From the NCBI RefSeq assembly GCF_900188445.1, contig NZ_FZOR01000021.1, positions 62,001 through 126,000 of the forward strand: a stretch of DNA of 64,000 nucleotides, in the 5' to 3' direction. The notes beneath the pieces were generated by a model. It was not told where the DNA came from, made no database searches, and saw only the letters and a program-made list of their open reading frames with translations. The position numbers and the translations under genes are program-made. Positions within the stretch are counted from its first letter, which is position 1. Every line of letters begins with the position of its first letter. This DNA is from Actinomadura meyerae. Lineage in GTDB: Bacteria > Actinomycetota > Actinomycetes > Streptosporangiales > Streptosporangiaceae. Shown piece by piece: positions 31,932 through 41,700 of this stretch.

Positions 31932-33365
31932 CTATCCGCCGGTCTCCCACTGGTCGCGCGGCGGGACGGGGTCGCCGCCGGGGCCGCTGATCTCGGTGAG
32001 GTCGCCGTCCCGGACGTGGTCGATGATCGCGCGCGGCAGGTCGTAGCCCCGGCCGCGGTTCTCCGGCAGCCGCTTGGGGCCCCGCTCGCCGGAGCGGCGG
32101 AACGTCCGGCCTTCGGGGCGGAGGGGCGTCGCGCGGAGGGGCCGCAGCACCCGGAAGGTGCGGGGCGGCTCGTCGGGGTAGCCGTCCAGCTCGCGCCATT
32201 CGATCGGCGTGCCGATGGTGAACAGCTTTCCGAGGCTGGTGGATTCGTAGGTGTCCAACTCCGTGCCGGGTTCCAGCACCACGTCCTCGACCGGGGGCGG
32301 GGTGACCTCGGCCGCCTTGGGGAGCGATGTCCCGATGTGCCACTCGAAGATCTGGTGGGTGCTGACGAAGTCGCCCGTGGCGGGCACCGGGCCCGGGTGG
32401 ACGACGAAGTACCCGCCCGGCCGGTTGTCGAGCGGTGACAGCGCGAAGAAGCGGCGGTCCCGCAGGTCGGCGCCGCGCGGCCGTTCGGCGGCGATCGAGC
32501 GGCGGACCTGCCGCCCCCCGTTCCCGCCGTTGGCGGTGAGCCGCCAGGCGTGGACGCCCTGGGCGCGGTTGACGGACTCGTCCAGCGCTCCGGCGCCCCG
32601 CAGCACCGAGGAGTTCACCTCGGCTCCGGCCTCGGCGAGCACGGCGCCCGCCGCGAACGCCACGGCGGCCGCCGGGCCGGTGAACGCCCGCTGCTCGACG
32701 CAGGCGCCGCCGTCCATGCGCGCGGCGAGCCATGCGGGCGGAAGGTGGAGGACCGACCAGCATCCGTCGGCGATCCCGCCGACCAGGAACCGGCCGGCCT
32801 GGCCTTCGGGCAGTATGTCGCGCAGTTTGGCGCGGGCCGTGTCGAACAGCCCGGCGAGACCGTCCGGGAGGGCGGCCGCGAGGTCCGATTCCGGCTGGGG
32901 TTCGAAGGCGTCCGGGGCGAACCGGTCCGCCGCCTCCTGGACGGCCGCCAGCTCCGCCATCCACTCCGGGACGCGGTGCGGTGCCTGCGGGAACGCGCGC
33001 AGCTCTTCGGCGGCCGCAGCCGGGGGGACCTCGTCCGCGAACAGGATCTCGTCCACGCTCTGGAACCGGACGTCCCACTCGGGGGCGGCGGAGGCGCGGA
33101 GGCGGAGCTTCAGGTTCATCTCCAGCCAGGTGCCCTCGCCGTCGATGTACATCAGCGAGCGGAGTTCGCGGACCAGCGGGTACACGCCGGTCGACGGGAG
33201 CCGCGCCTCGATCGGCCGCGCGGTGAAGGGAAGGACGGCCGTCTCGAACGAGGAGCCCACCGCGCGGTAGGAGAACTCCAGGGACTTCGCCCCGGCGGGC
33301 GCCAGCGGGGCGATCCGGGACGCGATCGCGTCCAGCCGCGCGTCCTGCTCAGCCGTGCTCAGCAC
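31932..33365 (-). CDS. YezG-like domain fused to a TNT-like (NAD glycohydrolase-related) domain
   Basis: The 477-residue protein has a YezG-like first domain (about 25-145, SLMYIDGEGTWLEMNLKL), a middle domain (about 180-290, GRFLVGGIADGCWSVLHLP) and a last domain (about 360-470) with LEPGTELDTYES, LGKLFTIGTPIEWREL, TFRVLRPL and GYDLPRAIIDHV. The last pattern resembles TNT, the NAD-hydrolysing toxin fold of M. tuberculosis CpnT. Whether it is active cannot be told. Immunity-like plus toxin-like domains in one chain are common in actinomycete TNT proteins. The GTG start lies directly after AGGAAGA, so the start is uncertain. Confidence 0.6.
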   Translation of the reverse strand: MLSTAEQDARLDAIASRIAPLAPAGAKSLEFSYRAVGSSFETAVLPFTARPIEARLPSTGVYPLVRELRSLMYIDGEGTWLEMNLKLRLRASAAPEWDVRFQSVDEILFADEVPPAAAAEELRAFPQAPHRVPEWMAELAAVQEAADRFAPDAFEPQPESDLAAALPDGLAGLFDTARAKLRDILPEGQAGRFLVGGIADGCWSVLHLPPAWLAARMDGGACVEQRAFTGPAAAVAFAAGAVLAEAGAEVNSSVLRGAGALDESVNRAQGVHAWRLTANGGNGGRQVRRSIAAERPRGADLRDRRFFALSPLDNRPGGYFVVHPGPVPATGDFVSTHQIFEWHIGTSLPKAAEVTPPPVEDVVLEPGTELDTYESTSLGKLFTIGTPIEWRELDGYPDEPPRTFRVLRPLRATPLRPEGRTFRRSGERGPKRLPENRGRGYDLPRAIIDHVRDGDLTEISGPGGDPVPPRDQWETGG

Positions 33366-33392
33366 TCTTCCTCACCTCCTCACCGGATGGGA

Positions 33393-34391
33393 TCAGCCGT
33401 TCCGCCGCTGCCGGGACGCGCGCTGCTCCCGGTAGATGCGCAATGTCTCCGCCTCGGAGATCCGGGCGATGTCGCCGCTGTCGAGCAGGGCGGTGATCGG
33501 GCGCGGCAGGAGATAGCCCTGGCCCTCGTCGGACGGGCCGGAGCCCCTGCCGCGCGCGGGAACGGTGGTCTCCCGCACCGGGAAGCCCGCGTACACGTGG
33601 ATGGGGCGCCGTACGAGGAAGAACTTGCGTTCGCGTCCGACGCCCGTCCCCGACAGCCCGCGGCGCTCGAACGGCGTCTCCAGGGTGAAGAGGTAGGGCT
33701 CGTCCTCGTCGGCGTAGGTGTCGAGGAGGGTGTCCTCCGGGAGCTCCTCGCCGGTGCTCGCGCCGAACTCTCCGGGGAGGCGCACCCGGACGTGCTGGGT
33801 GAACAGGTCGTGCTCGGCGAGATAGGCGCCGCCGTCCGGACGGGGCGCCCGGGGGATCACCTGGTATCCCCTGCGTTGTTCGAGCACCCGGCCCAGGGGG
33901 AGGAAGGACGTCCCGTAGCGGGGGCGTGTGTCGTCTCGGGCCGCTTCCACCAGGCGTTCGCCCTCGTCCGTCAGCCCCCAGACGAGGCGTCTCGCGGCGT
34001 CGTCCCAGGAGTCGCCCGCGAGGCCCTGGATCCGGAGGAGGTCCTCGTGGACGGTCACCTCCGCGTCGACGACCAGCCCCGCCGCCGCGTACGCCACGGC
34101 GTCCCCGGCCGAGTCGAAGGACGCCGCATGGGACGGGCTCGCCTCACCGTCAGGGCCGTTCCCGTCCGCGCCGTTCCCGTCCGCGCACCGGACGGCCAGC
34201 CATGCGCCGTCCCCGCGCAGCACCGACCAGTGGCCGGGCGCGATCCGCCCCACCAGGAACCGCGCGACCCCGTCGCCGACGAGGTCGCGCAGGACCCGGC
34301 GCGCCCAGACGAACGTCCAGGCGCTCTCGGGATGGAGCCGCGCGACGAGGTCCTGCTCGTCCTGCGGCAGCTCGGGGAGCGTTCCGGGCAT
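33393..34391 (-). CDS. TNT-like protein, paralogue of the preceding fusion without the YezG domain
   Basis: The 332-residue protein shares the middle domain (ARFLVGRIAPGHWSVLRG, DAVAYAAAGLVVDAEV) and the last domain (LPEDTLLDTYADEDEPYLFTLETPF, GYLLPRPITALLDSGDIARI) with the protein at 31932-33365. The final segment suits the TNT fold, which needs an Arg and a Gln for NAD hydrolysis; I cannot assign these safely. It could be a cytosolic TNT-related enzyme or a decoy. Start ATG 34391 or GTG 34394; the upstream stop overlaps either. Confidence 0.55.
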   Translation of the reverse strand: MPGTLPELPQDEQDLVARLHPESAWTFVWARRVLRDLVGDGVARFLVGRIAPGHWSVLRGDGAWLAVRCADGNGADGNGPDGEASPSHAASFDSAGDAVAYAAAGLVVDAEVTVHEDLLRIQGLAGDSWDDAARRLVWGLTDEGERLVEAARDDTRPRYGTSFLPLGRVLEQRRGYQVIPRAPRPDGGAYLAEHDLFTQHVRVRLPGEFGASTGEELPEDTLLDTYADEDEPYLFTLETPFERRGLSGTGVGRERKFFLVRRPIHVYAGFPVRETTVPARGRGSGPSDEGQGYLLPRPITALLDSGDIARISEAETLRIYREQRASRQRRNG

Positions 34392-34807
34392 CACGAAGCC
34401 GGGGGCGTCCCCTGGCGTCCCTGCTCGCGCAGCTCCGCCTCGAACAGCTCGTGGACGCGGAGACGCAGCGTGTGGATGAGGGCCTTCTCCTCCGGCGTGA
34501 GGCGGCGCGGCTCGGCGCGGGCCGCGTCCTCGATGCCGTTGATGGTCTCGTAGAGCGCGAACGCCGGGCCGTCGCCGCGAAGCCGCCGGCCCCGGTACTC
34601 CTCGACCCGCTGGATGAACTCGTCGCGGGTCAGGGTCTCGATGTCCGCGGTCGTGCCGAACCAGATCTTGTCCAGGTACGACCGGTCGCGCTCGAACTCA
34701 CCGGTCCGCGCGGACAGCGCCAGGATGGACAGGCCGCCGTCGGGCGTCTCGACGAAGACGACCGGCCGGCCCTCGTAGGCGTAGTACTGCGGATACGTCT
34801 CAGCCAC
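34391..34807 (-). CDS. Small acidic protein, candidate immunity partner of the TNT-like gene
   Basis: The 138-residue protein has no signal or membrane segment. It begins with strands (YAYEGRPVVFVETPDGGLSILAL) and continues with helices (TRDEFIQRVEEYRGRRL, EKALIHTLRLRVHELFEAEL). GGGAG stands six nt before the GTG. It overlaps the TNT-like start, so the two are co-translated, the usual layout for toxin and immunity pairs. I do not recognise a family, so immunity is inferred from size and position. Confidence 0.5.
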   Translation of the reverse strand: MAETYPQYYAYEGRPVVFVETPDGGLSILALSARTGEFERDRSYLDKIWFGTTADIETLTRDEFIQRVEEYRGRRLRGDGPAFALYETINGIEDAARAEPRRLTPEEKALIHTLRLRVHELFEAELREQGRQGTPPAS

Positions 34808-34816
34808 TTCGCTCCC

Positions 34817-35671
34817 TTACCGGCGCGCGAGTTCGCGCAGCGCGTCGAGGCCCGGCAGCTCCTGCGCGGGCGCGTCCCGGCCGATGACGCCCGACAGCCG
34901 GTCCTCGGGCGCGAGCGCGCAGCGCCGCAGCGCCTCCAGGGACGGGACGCCCTCCCGGTGGGCCTCGCTGAGCCGCAGCTTCCACAGGCCGGCCGCGACC
35001 TCGCCCGCCGTGCCGGCGGGCACCCGGGCCATGTAGCCGGCGGCGCGGCCGTCCACGGAGGCCCACACGAAGCCCACGACCGTCCCGCCGAGGGTGACGG
35101 GCAGGTACCGGACGGCCGCGGCGGTCAGCTCCGGGTACGTCGGCGGCATGACGCTCACCAGCGGCCCGAACCCCTGCGACCGGTCGACCGGCGTTCCGTC
35201 CTCGAACCTGCCGTCCTGCACCGACGGCCCCTCCGGCGGCGGGTAGCCGGGCGCGACCACCTGGTGCAGGGCCCGCAGGTCGGGGGCCTGCCGCTCGGGC
35301 TCGTCCGGCGCGATCGCACCGGCCGTCGGGTCCTCGGGGGCGCCCTTCCAGCGCCGGACGGCCTCGGCGGCGGGCACGCCCGCCGCGTACGCCTCGGCGA
35401 GCCGGTCCTCCCAGCGGTCGGCGGCGAACATCTCCGCCTCCGAGACGTCGGGGGCGAGCAGGAACCCGGCGGCCTGCCGGCCCGCCGACCCCCACAGGCA
35501 GCCGATCACCCGGCCGCGCAGCCGCACCCAGTAGTAGATCACCGGTTCCCGGGTCCAGTGCGCGTACGACCGGGCCTCGCCCGGCGGCTCGGGCGGGTCG
35601 GGGAACGCCGGCGGCGCCCCCGGCACGCCGGCGGGAGCGCCCGGATCCCACGGGGGAGGCAGGTCACTCAT
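34817..35671 (-). CDS. Tandem-repeat protein, short paralogue of the protein at 29305-30507
   Basis: The 284-residue protein has two units (about 25-125, VIYYWVRLRGRVIGCLWGS; about 150-275, VRYLPVTLGGTVVGFVWAS) that match the two units of the 400-residue protein 5 kb away, but lacks the TDGTWIW domain. Both share the linker DGTPVDRSQGFGPL. It lies 33 bp after the giant toxin gene, the classic place of an immunity gene. The ATG at 35671 follows AGGTG; a start at 35689 is possible. Confidence 0.6.
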   Translation of the reverse strand: MSDLPPPWDPGAPAGVPGAPPAFPDPPEPPGEARSYAHWTREPVIYYWVRLRGRVIGCLWGSAGRQAAGFLLAPDVSEAEMFAADRWEDRLAEAYAAGVPAAEAVRRWKGAPEDPTAGAIAPDEPERQAPDLRALHQVVAPGYPPPEGPSVQDGRFEDGTPVDRSQGFGPLVSVMPPTYPELTAAAVRYLPVTLGGTVVGFVWASVDGRAAGYMARVPAGTAGEVAAGLWKLRLSEAHREGVPSLEALRRCALAPEDRLSGVIGRDAPAQELPGLDALRELARR

Positions 35672-35704
35672 CTCGCGCGCACCTTTCACATCGACGTCCG
35701 CCCA

Positions 35705-38700
35705 TCAAGGCCCTGACCTGGGCGTTGGAGGCGGCCCCGGGGGAATGACCACCGCCTCTATATCGTAGGTCGGCCTTCGCTGCACCGTTCCGTCGCGGAG
35801 CGTGACGTTCTCGTAGCCGGTGTGCACGACGCGGGTGATCTGGTACTGGGTGCCGCGCGGCAGGATCAGCTCGCGCTGGTCGGGGAAGGCGCTGCGGCTG
35901 CCCATCCACAGCCCGTGGCTGCCCGGCGGCAGCACCAGGTGGATGCGGTTGCCGAAGCTCTGCCCGTCCACCTGCGCCGGGTTGCGTCCCAGCGACGTGG
36001 ACATCGGGGCGCCCTCGGTCTGCACCGTCCCGACCAGTGCCTCGGCGTCGCGGCCGTTGAGCGGCAGGCCGTCCCGGGCGATCAGGAAGTTCACGTTGTC
36101 CACGCCGCGGACCGCCTGCACCGGTTCGGGCAGCGGCTGGTGGAGCGCCTGGTCCAGCTCGGCGATGCGCCGCCAGAACGCCTGCTCCGTCGGCTCCTCG
36201 CCGAGGTACTGGCGCAGCCAGTTGCGCTCCTGCTGGTCGGCGGTGAACTGCTCCAGCCGCGCCGTCACCGACGTCAGCGGCGGCGCCAGCAGCCGCTCCA
36301 CGAGCTGTCGCTGGTGCTGGTCGAGGTCGGTGCGGCTCCGCAGCCGGACGATCTCCTCCAGCCGGGTCGGCATCCGCCCGCCGTTGAGGTGCCGCAGCTG
36401 CTGGGCGGACCAGTCCGACCACGCGAGCCGGTTCAGGTGGGCGCCGATGTCGGGCCCGCCCGGCCGCAGGAACCGGTTCGGCATGGACTGCCGCGTGTAC
36501 CACCACGCGGCGCGCCGCAGCGGCTCCGGCAGGTTCCGGAAGACGTGCGAGAGCCGGTTCTCGCCGTACCGCTCGCCCTGCCGGTCGGTGTGGAAGCGGT
36601 GGGTGCCGTTCTCGTCCGTGCGGCCCTCGGGGTGCAGCCAGTCGCGCAGCCCGCGGGCCTCGGCGTCCCGCGGCGGCCCGTTCTCGCCGTCGTGCGGCGG
36701 GGTGTGGCCCGGCGGGTGGGCGCCGTCGCTCGCGAGGACGGTGCCGTCCGGGCGGTTCACGTCCCAGCCGCCGTCCGGCGGCCAGGTGGGCCGCTGCTGC
36801 CCGTCGGGGTCGGTGCGGCCGGACGAGGCGAAGACGTTGCCGTCGGAGTCCGACCAGGCCAGGCCGCGCGGCGCCACCACCGGCACGCCGAGCCGCTGCG
36901 CGAGCTGGGCGGCGAAGTCGCCCTCGCCCGTCCGGCAGGACAGCAGCATGACCTGGCGGCCGTTCCAGTTCGGGTCGTTGCGGATCAGCGCGGCCATGTC
37001 GTCGACGCTGAGCCGCCGGCCGTTCACCAGCACCCCGTCCCGGTCGCCGTGGCCGTCGACCACGAACGTGTCGGGATCGGACGCGACGCGGCGGGCGAGG
37101 TCGCGCATGGCGTGCTCGTCCGGGCCGAAGAACGACCGCCCGGCCGGGGTGCTCTCGCTGTCCCGGTAGACGTCGTGCAGGTGCTGCGGCAGGTCGGCGG
37201 GCACCGTGTCGGCGCCGTCGCCCTGGTCGGCGTCGGCCCTGTCCGCGTCTGACGGGTCCGCGTCGCCCTTGTCCGCGTCGGACGGGTCCGAATCGGCCCT
37301 GGCGGTCTCGGCCGGGTCGGTGTCGGTCCGGCCGGTCTCGGTCGGGTCGGTGTGGGTCGGGTCGGTGTGGGTCGGATCCGTGTGGGACGGGTCCGTGCCC
37401 GTGCGGCCGGTGCTGGACGGTGCGGTGTCGGACGGGGCGGCGGGTCCGCGTTCGGGGGCCGGCCCGCCGGGCGCGACCGGCTGCGGTGCGGGCTCGGAGT
37501 ACCAGCCGTACTTGGCCGCCACCTCCGGCCGCGGCGGGGGCACGGTCCCCTGCGCGGCCTGCGGCTCCGGCTCCGGTTCCGGCCGGGACGCCGGCTCGGG
37601 CTCCGGACGGGACGCCGGTTCGGGACGCGCCGCCGGAGCGTCGGCGGGCGGCGCGTGCTGCGGTCCGGCGGTGCGGGCGCGCGGCGGCGGGTCGGTGAGC
37701 GCCTCGTCCAGGGCGTCCTGGAAGCGGCCGATCACGCGCTGCTTGATGGCCTCGTCGAGCGCGCGCTCCTCCGGGGTGAGGTCCCGGTCCTGGGACTGCG
37801 CGACGTTCGGCAGGTCCCGGCGCACCTCGTACAGCGAGTGCTCGTAGGAGGCGACGTCGTCGATCGACCGCAGGTGCAGCCGCAGCTCGCCGATGTGCCC
37901 GTTCGGCATGCGGATCGTCATCTGGACGTCCCGGTAGCCGCTCGGCACCGGCGTCTGCATCCGGTCCTTCACCGAGACGATCTCGACCCCGTGGTTCCCG
38001 GCGATCCGCTGGATGTCGCCGAGCGCCCGGTAGAGCCCGTCCACGGAACGGAACTGGATGCGGGCCCCGAGCAGGTCGTTCAGGCGGCTCGCGTCCCCCT
38101 GGTAGTCGCCCATGATCTTGTCGAGGGCGCGGGTCCGGTCCTTGTCGCCGGGGCGCAGCTTCGGGTCGGCGCCCATCTCCGCGAGTTCCGGATCGTGGAC
38201 GAGCGCGTGCAGCACCGCCTCGGACTCGTGCTTGGCGTCGTAGAGCCCGTCCAGGTAGGCGTTGATGTACGGGTCGTCGCGCCCGGCCTCGGGGTCGACC
38301 CGCGACGGGTCGAAGCCGGGCTGGTCCGGCGCGACCCGCGGGTTCTCGGCCTCGCCCGGCCGCCGCGACTCCGCGACGGAGTCGGCCAGGTCGCGGCTGA
38401 CCTGCTCCTGCTCGGGCGTGAGCGGCGTCGGCTGCGCCTTCACCCGCTCCCCGCCGAGGATGGCCTCCGCGCCGCGCTCGTTGACGTCGTGCACGGCCCC
38501 TTCGAGGATCCCCACGGCCTCCGGGTGGCTCAGCACGCTGTTCAGCGTCTTCGGGCGGGCGAGGAGCGACTCGCGGAGGGAGCTCTCCACGTCGTTCAGG
38601 CCGTCGCCGGCGATGATCCGGGCCAGCTCCGGGTGGTTGGGCAGCGTGTCGCGCAGCTGGGTGCGGAGCTGGTCGCCCAGCGGCTCCCCGGCCTGGTCCA

Positions 38701-41700
38701 GCATGTCCCGGACGGCCGGGTCGTCGTGGACGGCCCGCATCACCTCGTCGGACGCCCGCTGCGGGGTGTCGTCCGTGCGTGGCGTCCCCTCGGGCGGCTC
38801 GTCCGCCGACCGGGGTGCGGTCTCTGGCGGCTCCCCGTCCGAGCGGGGCGTCCCCTCCGGTGGTTCGCCCGCCGAGCGGGCCATCGGCTGCGGCGGCTCG
38901 CCCGCCGACCTGGCCTCCGGTTCCGCCCAGCCGAACGGGCGCGCCGGACCCTTCGGGTCCCCGTTGCCGTCGACGGGCAGCGTCGGCGTCGTGCCGAGCT
39001 GGTTCGGCGGCAGGTTGTAGAACGTCCGGTAGTGGACCGTCGTCGTCGGCGGATCGGTGCTGAAGTCGGTCTGCGCCCACCGCGCGTGGATCACCTGCGG
39101 CGTGTAGGCGAGGGTGCCCTCGCGGGTGTGGTTCGGCTCGGCGAAGAACTCGAACCGGTCGACCCGCACGTCGTTGTGGGGGTCCTGGTCGAGCGCGGCG
39201 AGCCGCTCCTCCAGCCCGTACCAGCTCTCGGGGCGGGTGACCTGGTGGGCGTTCTGACCCTGGTTCTCGACCTCCCACTGCGGGAAGTAGTTGATCCGCT
39301 CGCGCGGGCCCTGCCCCTGGTGGCCGAAGATGTGGCCGCCGTTGAACCGGGTGCCGGGGTACTCCTTGTTCCCCATGTGCCCGACGTGGCCCTGCGCCCC
39401 GTAGCGGGCGCCGCCGCCCGCCGCGTAGTCGGGACGGCCGGTGGCCATGTCGGCCTGGCCGTTGTCGTCGGTGTGGAACAGGAACGTGCCGGGAGGGACC
39501 TGGTGCGCCGACGGGTTGGCGCCGGCCGTGGTCGTCCCGGGCAGGCCGTTCTGGTCGGGTTCCTCCAGCGCGCCGAGGTCGCCGCGGCGGACGGCCTCGA
39601 CCGGGTCGAAGTCGTCGGAGCCGAGGGTCCGGAAGCGCTCCCGCGGCTCGACCATGTAGTTGACGTTGGGAAGCGGGACCCCGTCGTTCTTGTGCGAGAG
39701 GAGGCCGAGCTCCGGGTTGTAGTTGCGGACGCCGTCCTGGTCGCCGTACCACGTCCGGACGTGGGTGATGTTGCCGTCGGCATCGGTCCAGAAGATGCCG
39801 TGCAGGCTGCCGTCCGGGCCGCGGACCTCGACCCGGGAGTTCTTCGCGTCCAGCGGCTGCTGCGCGCTGTACGGGCCGTCCGCGGGGTCGTGGGTCCGGG
39901 TGACCTCGCTGAGGGGCTCGCCGTCCGCCGTGTGGGTCGGCGGGTCGAACGGCGCCGCCGCGGGCGAACGCCCGTCGTCGCCGCCCGCGAAGACGTGCGG
40001 GTCGCCGTGGCCGAAGTCGATCTGGTGGACGACGCCCGGCCTCGGCTGTGTGAGGTCGATGTTCTCGTTCGGGTTGCGCAGCGCGTGGGGCTCGCCCTCC
40101 GCCTGCGGGTTCGTGACGTGGGTGACCTGGCCGTCGGCGTCCGTGTAGACGATCGACCGGACGATCTGCTGCCCGTTGGCGTCCAGGACCGGGTTGCCGT
40201 TCTCGTCCAGTGCGAGGATGCGGTGCCGGCCCTCCTGCTTCGGGTAGGTGGCGTCCGCGGCGTGCTGGTCCGGGCGCAGCGCGTGGTTCTGGGTGGCGGC
40301 CCGGTCCACCTGCGGCGGATTCCACGGATGCTGGGTGGGCGATCCCCGGGTCGCCTCGCCGCCGCCGCCGTCGTCGCCGTCGCCGGACCGCGGCGGCTCG
40401 CCCGCACCGGCGTCCTCCCGCGGGTGGCCGGGCGCGTAGCCGTCGCGTCCGGCCGGGGTGACCGAGCCGTCCGGGCGGTGGGTCTGCCAGCCGCCGTTCG
40501 GTGGCAGGTCGGGGCGCGTCCGCCCGTCCTCGCCGGGCCGGCCGGACGAAGCGTAGACGTTCCCGTCCGCGTCCGACCAGGCGAGCCCGCGCGGCGCGGT
40601 GACCGGGACACCGAGCCGCTGCGCGAGCTGGGCGGCGAACTGGCCGTCGCCCGTCTCGCAGGACAGCAGCATGACCTCGCGGCCGTCCCAGTTCGGGTCG
40701 TTGCGGATCAGGTCGGCGACGTCGTCCACGCTGAGCCGGCGGTCGCCGACCCGCATGCCGTCGGCGTCGCCGTGGCCGTCGACGATGAACCGCTGGGGGT
40801 CGGCTGGCACGCGCGAGGCGAGGTCCCGCATGGACCCCTCGCCGGGCCCGTAGAAGGCCCGCCCGCCCGGGGTCTCCTGGCTGCCGCGGTAGACGTCGTG
40901 CAGGTGGTCGGGGAGGTTCTCGGGCGGCGTCTCGCCGGTGTCCCCGTCGTCGTGGGGCCGGCCGTCGTCGTCGCCGTGCCGCTGGTCGTCGTCGGAGCGC
41001 GACGCGGCGTCGTCGCCGCGCGCGGCCGGGTCGTGCTCGCCACGCGCCGCCGGGTCGTGCTCGCCACGCGCCGCCGGACCGTCGTCACCGCGTGCGGCGG
41101 ATCCTTCACCGCCGCGTGCGGCAGGTCCTTCACCGCCGCGTGCGGCAGGTCCTTCGCCACCGCGTGCGGCGGGGCCTTCGCCGCCACGGGCCGCAGGACC
41201 CTCGCCGCCACGGGCGGCGGGTCCTTCACCGCCGCGTGCGGCCGGGCCGCTGTCACCGCGTGCGGCGGGTCCCTCACCGCCGGGGGTCGCCGGACCCTCG
41301 CCGGGGCGGGCGGCCGGGCCGTCGGTGCCGGGGCGCGGACCCGAGTCGTTGCCGCCGGGCGTGTTCGCCGAGGAGGAGCCGCCCGGGTCGGCCGGAGGCG
41401 TCGAGCGGAACCGGGGCGGCCCCGCGGGGGGCGAACCCGGGTCGGACGTGCCGGGGTGCGGCGGTGAACCCGGGGCACGTGAGGGGCCGGGGTTGGGCGG
41501 TGCCCCCTCGTACGCGGGGTTTCCGGTCCCCGGCGTGGCCGACGTGCCGCTGGTGTTGAGCGGGCCCGGGTCGGGGGCGCCCGGCGGGATCACGGTCGCG
41601 CGGATCTCGACGATCGGGTTGCCGTCGATGTCCCGGCCGTTGAGGTCAACGCTCGTGATCTGGTAGCGGGTGCCGCGCGGCAGGATCAGCTCGCGCTGGT

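Noticed and set aside
41021..41286. CRISPR-like regular repeats
   Set aside because: The 24-bp units are contiguous with no unique spacers and encode GPAARGGE in frame.
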